From positions 1,487,001-1,551,000 of the forward strand of contig NZ_AP024619.1 of NCBI RefSeq assembly GCF_019668485.1: 64,000 nt of DNA, read 5' to 3'. The DNA comes from Gelria sp. Kuro-4. Its GTDB lineage: Bacteria; Bacillota; DTU030; DUMP01. Of the stretch, positions 15,523 through 22,617 are shown piece by piece. The position numbers were made by a program, and so were the translations under genes. The notes under the pieces are model-generated. The model had not been told where the DNA came from. It saw only the letters and a list, made by a program, of their open reading frames with translations, and ran no database searches. Every line of letters starts with the position of its first letter. Within the stretch, counting starts at the first letter, position 1.

Positions 15523-15996
15523 GTGGCATTTCTCTGGGAGGTCCTGGCGGACGGCCTTACGGCCAGCTTTTTTTCCCTGGCCAGGGTTGCTTTCCTCCTG
15601 GTGCCCCTCTTGACCGGCATGGAGCTGGCCAAGGAAATGGGCTGGCTGGAGAAGGTGAGCGGTAGCCTGGCGGGCGGCTTAAGGCGGCTTTTTCTGCCGG
15701 AGCGGGCGGCGCTCCCTTTGGCGACCGGCCTGATCATCGGTTTTACCTATGGGGCCGGTGTAATCCTGGCGGCGGTGCGGGAAGGCGGCTGGACGCGGCG
15801 CGAACTCACCCTGCTCTGGGTGTTTTTAAGCCTCAACCATGCCATTATTGAAGATACGGCCATTTTTGCCGCGCTGGGCCTGCCGGCGCTCGGCGTTTTG
15901 GCCGTGCGCCTGGTTCCGGCGGTTATGGCCACCGGGGTGCTTTCGCTGTGGCTACGCCGGCGGGAGAGGGTGCCCAAACGCGGCGCGGGCGCTTAA
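15523..15996 (+). CDS. Nucleoside-recognition (Gate) domain membrane protein, second half
   Basis: 157-residue membrane protein with Gate-like segments (LIIGFTYGAGVILAAVREG and LSLNHAIIEDTAIFAALG). GTG start with SD GGGGGAGG. Directly after the preceding Gate protein, so the two probably form a heteromeric or split transporter like SpmA/SpmB or the halves of YlbJ. The ileS promoter begins at its stop codon. Function not assigned. Confidence 0.75.
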   Translation: MAFLWEVLADGLTASFFSLARVAFLLVPLLTGMELAKEMGWLEKVSGSLAGGLRRLFLPERAALPLATGLIIGFTYGAGVILAAVREGGWTRRELTLLWVFLSLNHAIIEDTAIFAALGLPALGVLAVRLVPAVMATGVLSLWLRRRERVPKRGAGA

Positions 15997-16025
15997 TTGA
16001 CTTTTGCTTCGCCGGGCTGTATAAT
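15997..16025 (+). promoter_or_regulatory. Sigma-A promoter of the ileS T-box operon
   Basis: TTGACT (15997-16002), 17-bp spacer, TATAAT (16020-16025). Confidence 0.9.
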
Positions 16026-16032
16026 GGGCATA

Positions 16033-16273
16033 ATCAAAAAGCTAAAGGCGATGAACGGGAAAGTAGGCCGAGGCCTACGGGCAGAGAGCCGGGGAAGGTG
16101 CGAGCCGGCACGGCGGTCCAGGCTGAAGATCACCCGGGAGTCGGGCGCTGAAACTCTAAAGGAGTAAGCGGCCCCGGCTGAGGCCGTTACCGGACGCGAG
16201 CGGGTGCACTTTTGCGCCCAGATGGGTGGTACCGCGGGAATAACTCTCGTCCCAAAGGGGACGGGAGTTTTCT
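16033..16273 (+). promoter_or_regulatory. T-box riboswitch, tRNA-Ile responsive
   Basis: The leader of ileS has the T-box sequence GGGTGGTACCGCGGG (16224-16238) followed by a terminator (ACTCTCGTCCC, AAA, GGGGACGGGAGT, then TTTTCT; 16243-16273). A specifier codon ATC in GAAGATCACC (16129-16131) fits isoleucine. Uncharged tRNA-Ile would stabilise the antiterminator and permit ileS transcription. The upstream stem I pairs were not fully folded by hand. Confidence 0.93.
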
Positions 16274-16336
16274 GTTTCAGGAAGAGAGTCAACCCGGGCA
16301 AGCTCCGGGTCGAACAGTGCTTTTGGAGGTGGAGGC

Positions 16337-19138
16337 ATGGATTACTCGAAGACCCTTAACCTACCCAAGACCAGGTTCCCCATGCGGGCGAATCTGCCCC
16401 AGCGCGAGCCCGAGATTCTAGCCCGCTGGGAAGAGATGGATATTTACGGCCTGACCCGCAAACATGCGGCGGGCCGGCCCAAGTTCATCCTGCACGACGG
16501 CCCCCCGTACGCCAACGGTAACATTCACCTGGGCACGGCCCTCAACAAGGTGCTGAAGGACATTGTCAACAAGTACAAGTACATGCGCGGCTACGATACG
16601 CCCTACGTACCGGGCTGGGACACCCACGGCCTGCCCATTGAACACGCGGCCATCAAAAACCTGGGCCTCAACCGGGCCGAGATCTCTACGGCGGAGCTGA
16701 GAAAGCGCTGTGCCGAGTACGCCCTGCACTTCGTGGCCGAGCAGCGCGCGGAGTTCAAGCGCCTGGGCGTGCGGGGCGACTGGGAACACCCCTACCTGAC
16801 GCTCAAGCCGGAATACGAGGCCAAGCAGATTGAGGTTTTCGGGGCCATGGCCCAGAAGGGCTACATTTACAAGGGCCTTAAGCCGGTCTACTGGTGCACC
16901 ACCTGTGAGACGGCCCTGGCCGAGGCCGAGGTGGAGTACCGGGAGGCTAAGTCCGATTCGCTCTACGTGAAGTTCCCCCTCAAGGCCGACCCCACCGGGC
17001 GCCTCACCGTGCTGGCGCCGGCCGACAAGATCTACTTTGTGATCTGGACCACCACCACCTGGACCCTGCCGGCCAACCTAGCCGTTTGCCTCAACCCGCG
17101 CTTTGAGTATGCGCTGGTGAAAACAGGCGACGAGTACTATGTACTGGCCAAAGACCTGGTGGAGATGGTGATGCAGGAAGTCGGGCGCCGGGCCGACGGC
17201 ATTGTGGGTACCTTCCGGGGCGAGGAGCTAGAGGGCGTCGAGTGCTGGCACCCGTTTATCGAGCGCCCCTCGGTGGTGATCCTGGGCGAGCACGTTACCC
17301 TGGATGCCGGTACCGGCTGTGTGCATACCGCGCCGGGCCACGGCCTCGAGGACTTCGAGGTGGGGCAGAAGTATAAGCTTCCCATCCTCAACCCGGTGAA
17401 CGGTAAAGGCGTCTTTACCGAAGAAGCCGGTAAGTTCGCGGGCCTGCCGGTGCGGGAGGCCACCGAACCCATCGTTGCGGAACTGAAGCGGCACGGCGCG
17501 CTGCTCCACTTCAGCACCATCACCCACCAGTACCCGCACTGCTGGCGCTGCAAAGACCCGGTGCTGTTTTTGGCCACCGAGCAGTGGTTTGCTTCGGTGG
17601 ACGCCTTCCGGGATAAGACCCTGGAGGCGATCAAGGACGTCAAGTGGTACCCGAGCTGGGGCGAGGAGCGCATCAGCGCCATGGTGCGCGAACGCTCCGA
17701 CTGGTGCATTTCGCGCCAGCGCGTTTGGGGTGTGCCCATTCCCATCTTCTACTGCGAACAGTGCGGCCAGGAACTCATCACTCCTGAAAGCATTGCGGCG
17801 GTGCGCGATCTCTTTAAGCGTGAAGGCTCCAACGGCTGGTTTACACACAGCGCGGCGGAGATCCTGCCGCCCGGCACCGCCTGCGCCGAGTGCGGCAATA
17901 CCACCTTCCGCAAAGAGACCGATACCATGGACGTGTGGTTCGATTCCGGCTCCAGCCACTTTGCGGTGCTGGAGACCCGGCCGGAACTCAAGTGGCCCTG
18001 CGACCTTTACCTGGAGGGCAGCGACCAGCACCGCGGCTGGTTCCAGTCCTCGCTCCTTACGGCGGTGGCGGTGCGCGGGCGGGCGCCGTACAACGCGGTG
18101 CTCACCCACGGTTACGTGGTCGATGGCGAGGGCCGCAAGATGTCCAAGTCCATCGGGAACGTGATCTTTCCCCAGGAGATCATCAAGGAGTTCGGGGCGG
18201 ACATCCTGCGCCTCTGGGTGGCCTCTTCCGATTTTAAAGCCGACATCCGCGTGTCGCGGGAGATTCTCCTGCAACTGGCCGAGGTGTACCGCAAGATCAG
18301 GAACACGGCGCGCTTCCTCCTGGGTAACCTGTACGACTTCGACCCGGCCCGGGATAAAGTGCCGTATGCAGAGCTTGGCGAGCTGGATCGCTGGGCGCTT
18401 TTAACGCTGGCGCGCCTCACCGAGAAGGTCACCGCCGCCTACGAGAACTACGACTACCACCTGCTCTACCACGCCCTGCACAACTTCTGTGCCCTCGACA
18501 TGAGCGCCTTTTACCTGGACGTCATCAAGGACCGCCTCTACTGCAGCACTCCCGAGGCGCGCGATCGCCGGGCGGCCCAGACGGTGCTCTACGAGGTACT
18601 CACAACGCTGGTGCGCCTGATGGCGCCGGTGCTCACCTTTACTGCCGAGGAAATCTGGACCTACGTGCCGGGCGAGGACAAGGAAGCGAGCGTGCAGCTT
18701 ACGGCCTGGCCCGAGGTGAAAAAGGAGTACCTGGACATCGACCTGGAGGCACGCTGGAACGAGCTCCTTCAGGTCCGGGACGACGTGGCCAAGGCCTTGG
18801 AGAAGGCGCGCCAGGAAGGCCTCATCGGCACCTCGCTCCGGGCGCGCGTGGACCTCTGGTTCCCAGAGAACCTGCGGCAAACCTATGAGCTGTTGAAGCG
18901 CTACGCCGACCAGCTGCCCACGCTCTTTATCGTTTCCCAGGTGGAGCTGCACGGGCCGGAGGACACGCCGCCGGCGGAGGCCGCGGCGATGGAGCGCTTC
19001 TTCGGGGCGCGCTGCCGGGTGAGCCTGGCGGCGGGCGAAAAGTGCGAGCGCTGCTGGATGTACCACGAGGATATCGAGGGCGGTGTCTGCCCGCGCTGCC
19101 GCGCAGTGCTGGCGGAACCGGGGCGCCGTCAAGGCTGA
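16337..19138 (+). CDS. ileS: Isoleucyl-tRNA synthetase
   Basis: Class Ia synthetase of 933 residues charging tRNA-Ile. Visible: the HIGH-type motif in PPYANGNIHLG (residues 57-66), editing (CP1) domain with TTTTWTLPAN and HTAPGHG, KMSKS at residues 601-605, WFDSGSSH, and a C-terminal zinc finger CERCWMYHE / CPRC. It is the usual bacterial long form. ATG with SD GGAGGTGGAGG. Expression is controlled by the T-box leader. A strong hairpin terminator follows, which fits a single-gene unit. Confidence 0.98.
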   Translation: MDYSKTLNLPKTRFPMRANLPQREPEILARWEEMDIYGLTRKHAAGRPKFILHDGPPYANGNIHLGTALNKVLKDIVNKYKYMRGYDTPYVPGWDTHGLPIEHAAIKNLGLNRAEISTAELRKRCAEYALHFVAEQRAEFKRLGVRGDWEHPYLTLKPEYEAKQIEVFGAMAQKGYIYKGLKPVYWCTTCETALAEAEVEYREAKSDSLYVKFPLKADPTGRLTVLAPADKIYFVIWTTTTWTLPANLAVCLNPRFEYALVKTGDEYYVLAKDLVEMVMQEVGRRADGIVGTFRGEELEGVECWHPFIERPSVVILGEHVTLDAGTGCVHTAPGHGLEDFEVGQKYKLPILNPVNGKGVFTEEAGKFAGLPVREATEPIVAELKRHGALLHFSTITHQYPHCWRCKDPVLFLATEQWFASVDAFRDKTLEAIKDVKWYPSWGEERISAMVRERSDWCISRQRVWGVPIPIFYCEQCGQELITPESIAAVRDLFKREGSNGWFTHSAAEILPPGTACAECGNTTFRKETDTMDVWFDSGSSHFAVLETRPELKWPCDLYLEGSDQHRGWFQSSLLTAVAVRGRAPYNAVLTHGYVVDGEGRKMSKSIGNVIFPQEIIKEFGADILRLWVASSDFKADIRVSREILLQLAEVYRKIRNTARFLLGNLYDFDPARDKVPYAELGELDRWALLTLARLTEKVTAAYENYDYHLLYHALHNFCALDMSAFYLDVIKDRLYCSTPEARDRRAAQTVLYEVLTTLVRLMAPVLTFTAEEIWTYVPGEDKEASVQLTAWPEVKKEYLDIDLEARWNELLQVRDDVAKALEKARQEGLIGTSLRARVDLWFPENLRQTYELLKRYADQLPTLFIVSQVELHGPEDTPPAEAAAMERFFGARCRVSLAAGEKCERCWMYHEDIEGGVCPRCRAVLAEPGRRQG

Positions 19139-19185
19139 AAGCCGGAAGATTAAACCCATTAAGCACGGCGCACAGGAGTTTTTCA

Positions 19186-19226
19186 GGAACCCCCTTGCTT
19201 CAAGAAGAGACAAGGGGGTTCCCGTT
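19186..19226. terminator. Terminator between ileS and the convergent regulator gene
   Basis: GGAACCCCCTTG (19186-19197) pairs perfectly with CAAGGGGGTTCC (19211-19222) and is followed by CGTTTT on the plus strand. The regulator gene on the minus strand ends at 19227, so this may serve both. Confidence 0.85.
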
Positions 19227-19811
19227 TTACCCCTCTTTCAGGTAGTTCTTCATCACCGCCGGGGCCATAATGCAGAGCAGGCTGACGTCCTGATCCTCGC
19301 CGTTGTAGTAGTTGTGGGGAGCAAAAGACGAAATATAGATGCTGTCTCCTTCACACAAGACGAAACGCTCTTCACGGATCAACACATCTACCTTACCACT
19401 CAAGACGATGCTGCATTCATCTGCTTCATGAACCATGAAAACCTGGTTTAGATAGGACTTAGGCTTAAGCACCACATAGAAGACATCGAACTGACGTTTA
19501 ATGCCTTTGTTGAAAATCGGTGTCAGGATCTCCAGGGAATAGCACGCGTTCGGGAGCCTGAAAACAGCTCGTTCATCTTTTTTTACAATGTTGTTTTCTG
19601 TTACCCTATCTACGTCGTTCATGAGAAAGAAGAAAGAAGGAACGTCCAGTGCCTGGGCGATCTTTTCCAGGGCCTTTAGCGAGGGAACTATTTTGCCCCG
19701 TTCGAGCAGAGACAGATAGCCGCTGCTCAAGCCTGTTTTGCCGGCCAGCTCTTTAAGCAGCAGCCCTTTTTTCTTACGTATTTCAGCAATACGCTGTCCA
19801 ACAAAGTTCAC
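19227..19811 (-). CDS. XRE-family regulator with cupin sensor domain
   Basis: 194 residues. The N-terminal HTH (residues about 5-60: IAEIRKKKGLLLKELAGKTGLSSGYLSLLERG) precedes a small cupin barrel (KPKSYLNQVFMVHEADECSIVLSGKVDVLI, APHNYYNGEDQDV). Such regulators (PuuR/SinR-cupin type) usually sense a small molecule and control neighbouring catabolic or transport genes. GTG at 19811 is preceded by AAGGAGG with 6-nt spacing. It is divergent from the dipeptidase-permease-hydrolase genes, the obvious targets. Base composition is lower in GC than in the flanking core genes. Confidence 0.88.
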   Translation of the reverse strand: MNFVGQRIAEIRKKKGLLLKELAGKTGLSSGYLSLLERGKIVPSLKALEKIAQALDVPSFFFLMNDVDRVTENNIVKKDERAVFRLPNACYSLEILTPIFNKGIKRQFDVFYVVLKPKSYLNQVFMVHEADECSIVLSGKVDVLIREERFVLCEGDSIYISSFAPHNYYNGEDQDVSLLCIMAPAVMKNYLKEG

Positions 19812-20096
19812 CCCAATCCTCCTTAACGCTTGAACTTTCCATACAAGTATAACACCCACTAGAGAAGAAAGAAAGAACAGGAAACAAGGTGGTTAGTATC
19901 AAGGCACCGAGGTCAATGCGGATGAAAGAGGCCACTCCTGGCCAGCGATGGCAACGATAGCGCTTCGGTATGTGTAAGCCATCCTCGATAGGAAGCTTCT
20001 TCAGCGTATTCCCTACGGTCTGGCGCGTTACAAGGTTGCCACGGTCGCAGGCTGCCCGAGCGTAAGACTCGTGGGTCGCATGGGCGGTATGCCGTC
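19812..20096. other. Intergenic region of the accessory island
   Basis: About 285 bp before the dipeptidase promoter. A minus-strand open stretch reads through here (HATHESYARAACDRG...TVGNTLKKL) and faintly recalls degraded transposase sequence, but no domain or terminal repeat is recognisable. No gene is called. Confidence 0.4.
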
Positions 20097-20126
20097 TTGA
20101 CGGATCCAACTTTAGCTATATATAAT
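20097..20126 (+). promoter_or_regulatory. Promoter of the dipeptidase-permease-hydrolase operon
   Basis: TTGACG (20097-20102), 18-bp spacer, TATAAT (20121-20126). A 175-bp leader follows before the first gene. Confidence 0.75.
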
Positions 20127-20130
20127 TTGG

Positions 20131-20145
20131 TTAAGTATTACTAAA
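20131..20145 (+). promoter_or_regulatory. Candidate operator just downstream of the -10 box
   Basis: TTAAGTATTACTAAA is an odd-centred palindrome (AGTA-T-TACT with matching outer TT/AA) placed over the expected transcription start. Its position suggests repression, probably by the divergent XRE-cupin protein. Confidence 0.45.
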
Positions 20146-20172
20146 CTTTGTGCGTGGTAGTTTTGCGGTAAT

Positions 20173-20206
20173 GTACAAGGGGACCACTTGGCGGCCCTTT
20201 GTAAAT
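20173..20206 (+). promoter_or_regulatory. Leader hairpin of the dipeptidase operon
   Basis: GTACAAGGG and CCCTTTGTA form an imperfect stem with one bulge in the 5' leader. No U-run follows. A strong SD (AAGGAGGTG, 20234-20242) further on has no credible gene behind it. Function unknown. Confidence 0.3.
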
Positions 20207-20302
20207 CCCTAGACAACCTCATAGGTAGTCGGAAAGGAGGTGAACGGGAGGAGGAAAGACAGACGGCAACCAATCTAGACTAGGTGAGGAGCGATTAGCA
20301 CG

Positions 20303-21328
20303 GTGGCAGAAGGTAAACAAAAGGCTTTGGTGGTTGATGCGCATTTTGATTTACTCTTCGATCTGGGCAAGAGGCACACCTTGGGAGAAAAGCAGGTGAT
20401 CAAGAACAGGTATCTTCCGTTGTTTCGAGAAGGCGGGGTTGACGTTGTTGCCGGGGCTATTTATGTGGATGATGCCTATCTGCCGGAGATGGCACTCCGG
20501 CAGGCGTTGGACCAAGTAAGCTCCCTTTATCAAGAATTGCAAGATACGCCTGACGATATCCAACTTTGCTGCACATACCAAGACATCGTTGCTGCCAGTG
20601 AAGCCGGTAAGGTTGCGATCATCCTTACTATGGAAGGAGTGGAGCCCCTTTTTAATGACCTTAATCTCCTCCCCGTTTTTTATCAGCTTGGCGTACGAGT
20701 AGTCACTCTGACTCACAGCCGCAGAAATTATGCTGCCGACGGTTGCGCGTACACGGAAGTTCCGTCAGGTAAAGCAGGGGGGCTGACTGATTTCGGCGTG
20801 AGGGTAGTTGAGCTGGCTCAAAGGCTTGGCATAGTCGTCGATGTGAGCCATCTCAACGAAGAAGGTTTTTGGGATGCGATGGAGTTTTGCCCTGGGCCGG
20901 TGATCTTTTCACACTCAAACCCTAAGGCGCTTTGCAACGTTCCGAGAAACGTCACCGATGACCAGATCAAGGCTATTGCACAACATAACGGAGTCGTTTG
21001 TATTAATGCAACGAATCTTATGCTCGACACCAATCCCCAGCGAGTCGACGTCTCCCGGTATCTTGATCATGTGGAGTATGTTGCTGATTTGGTCGGAGTA
21101 GATTTTGTAGGCCTCGGATTCGATTTTTGCGATCACCTTCTTGCCTTCTTATCTGACGCTGAGAAGGCCCGCCTGCCCAAGTTCTTTGCCGCCCCTGGAA
21201 TTTCCAACCATGGAGAAGTTGTAAATGTGAAAAAAGGACTCTTGCAGCGTGGGTTTAGTGAATCTGAAGTAGCGCGAATCATGGGCGGCAATTATTTGCG
21301 CGTCTTCAAGGAAGTAGTTGGAAAATAA
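20303..21328 (+). CDS. Membrane dipeptidase family (peptidase M19)
   Basis: 341-residue binuclear zinc amidohydrolase of the renal dipeptidase family, which cleaves dipeptides, including those with a C-terminal D-residue, and in some members beta-lactams. The metal-binding pattern is visible: VDAHFDLLFDL (HxD), TMEGVEPL (bridging Glu), LTHSRRNYAADGC, DVSHLNEEGFWD, FSHSNPKALC and GLGFDFCD. There is no signal peptide, so it is cytoplasmic. GTG start with SD GTGAGGAG at wider than usual spacing. First gene of an operon with a permease and a CocE-like hydrolase. Confidence 0.92.
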   Translation: MAEGKQKALVVDAHFDLLFDLGKRHTLGEKQVIKNRYLPLFREGGVDVVAGAIYVDDAYLPEMALRQALDQVSSLYQELQDTPDDIQLCCTYQDIVAASEAGKVAIILTMEGVEPLFNDLNLLPVFYQLGVRVVTLTHSRRNYAADGCAYTEVPSGKAGGLTDFGVRVVELAQRLGIVVDVSHLNEEGFWDAMEFCPGPVIFSHSNPKALCNVPRNVTDDQIKAIAQHNGVVCINATNLMLDTNPQRVDVSRYLDHVEYVADLVGVDFVGLGFDFCDHLLAFLSDAEKARLPKFFAAPGISNHGEVVNVKKGLLQRGFSESEVARIMGGNYLRVFKEVVGK

Positions 21329-21437
21329 GAGCGTAATCACGTGAGCCGGCTCGTCTGGTTCCAGTCAATCATGTCTGGCGGTTGTGCCTTCAGGCCATTT
21401 AACTAAGACTTATCAAAACTGGAGGAGGAGATTCGGG

Positions 21438-22598
21438 GTGCCTTCGTTGATCTCAACTCAGCCGGGCCTTCTGGCCGGAGTCGCCGCAATGGTGGCCACA
21501 TCGTTATTTCTACAAAAGTACAGGTTCTTTAAGTCGATCGGTCCTGCGCTTACCTGCATTGTTCTCGGGATAATCGTCTCTAACTTAAAGATCCTCCCAC
21601 ATTCGGATGAAACGTATGGCGTGTTTTTCACCTACGCGATTCCCCTTGCTCTTACCATGTTCTTGCTTTCAGTAAATATCAAGGAGTGGATCAGACTCTC
21701 ACGCCAACCGCTGTTCGCTATGCTGTTGGCCGTTATCAGCGTAAGCATTATGGCCCTTGCCACCGGTTTGGTGCTGGCCCCGAAGATTGACGAAGGTTGG
21801 AAGATCGCAGGCATGTTTGTAGGTACCTACACCGGAGGCAGCAGCAACCTAGCGGCGATCGGGACAGGACTTGAGGTGACACCTACGACCTTCGCAACCG
21901 CTAACGCCGCCGACTATGTGATCGGTATCCCTACGATTGTCTTTTTCTTTGCTGCTCCCGCCCTTATTGCCCGTTCTAAGGCTTTTAAGAAATTCTGGCC
22001 GTATAGTCTGAGAGATCATGAGCTTGTGGGCGATGACGCGGCGTCCCTTCTTACGAAGAAAGAGTGGTCGGTGATCGACATAGCGGTACTTTTCGCCATT
22101 GGTTTCGTAGTGACTGCTGTCTCTACTCAAATCGCTGGTTACTTTAATAAAGCGGTGGCAGGTGCAGTACGCATCATCTCAGTCACAACCTTATCCCTTA
22201 TCTTGGCTCAGTTTAAACCAATGCGGCAGATTAAAGGAAACATGGACTTAGGCCTCTTTGTTTCGTTGTTCTACTTGGCAGCTATTGGTTTAGCCATTGA
22301 CCTTAAACAGTTTTTAGGCTCTGCCCCTCTGGTTACCCTGTACTGCTTTTTCGTTGCTGTGGGTTCTCTTTTGTTGCACGCTACTCTCTGTCGGTTGTTC
22401 AAGGTCAGCTATCAGTACACGCTGATCTCCATCGTCGCTTCCATCGCTGATGGCACGACATCTGCGCTGGTGGCTGGTTCGGGCGGTTGGAACGGCATCA
22501 TAGGTACGGCCGTAATCCTGGGGGCCATCGGCAACGCGGTAGGAAACTACTTGGGGATAGGGGTTGCGTACCTGCTCAAAACGGTGCTGGGTCTGTAG
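21438..22598 (+). CDS. DUF819 family membrane protein (putative permease)
   Basis: 386 residues with about 10-11 membrane helices. Family features include the Gly/Ser-rich GTYTGGSSNLAAIGTGL with NAADYVIGIP after it, and a C-terminal inverted-looking repeat (SIADGTTSALVAGSGGWNGIIGTAVILGAIGNAVGNYLG). The family (e.g. B. subtilis YjcL) is not biochemically defined but looks like a secondary transporter. The GTG at 21438 lies 7 nt after GGAGGAGGAG. It is placed between two peptidase/amidase-type genes, so it may import the substrate they cleave. Confidence 0.88.
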   Translation: MPSLISTQPGLLAGVAAMVATSLFLQKYRFFKSIGPALTCIVLGIIVSNLKILPHSDETYGVFFTYAIPLALTMFLLSVNIKEWIRLSRQPLFAMLLAVISVSIMALATGLVLAPKIDEGWKIAGMFVGTYTGGSSNLAAIGTGLEVTPTTFATANAADYVIGIPTIVFFFAAPALIARSKAFKKFWPYSLRDHELVGDDAASLLTKKEWSVIDIAVLFAIGFVVTAVSTQIAGYFNKAVAGAVRIISVTTLSLILAQFKPMRQIKGNMDLGLFVSLFYLAAIGLAIDLKQFLGSAPLVTLYCFFVAVGSLLLHATLCRLFKVSYQYTLISIVASIADGTTSALVAGSGGWNGIIGTAVILGAIGNAVGNYLGIGVAYLLKTVLGL

Positions 22599-22617
22599 TA
22601 AAGGAGCGCGCAACAAG

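Noticed and set aside
17228-18274. Long minus-strand frame inside ileS
   Set aside because: Antisense shadow of a highly conserved synthetase domain; no start signal or recognised motif.
19812-20109. Possible transposase remnant (minus strand, 5' of the regulator)
   Set aside because: Only a vague resemblance, no DDE motif, no terminal repeats; left as intergenic.
20240-20278. 13-codon frame behind a strong SD in the dipeptidase leader
   Set aside because: The GTG lies inside the SD itself and the product is only basic residues; no evidence of translation.
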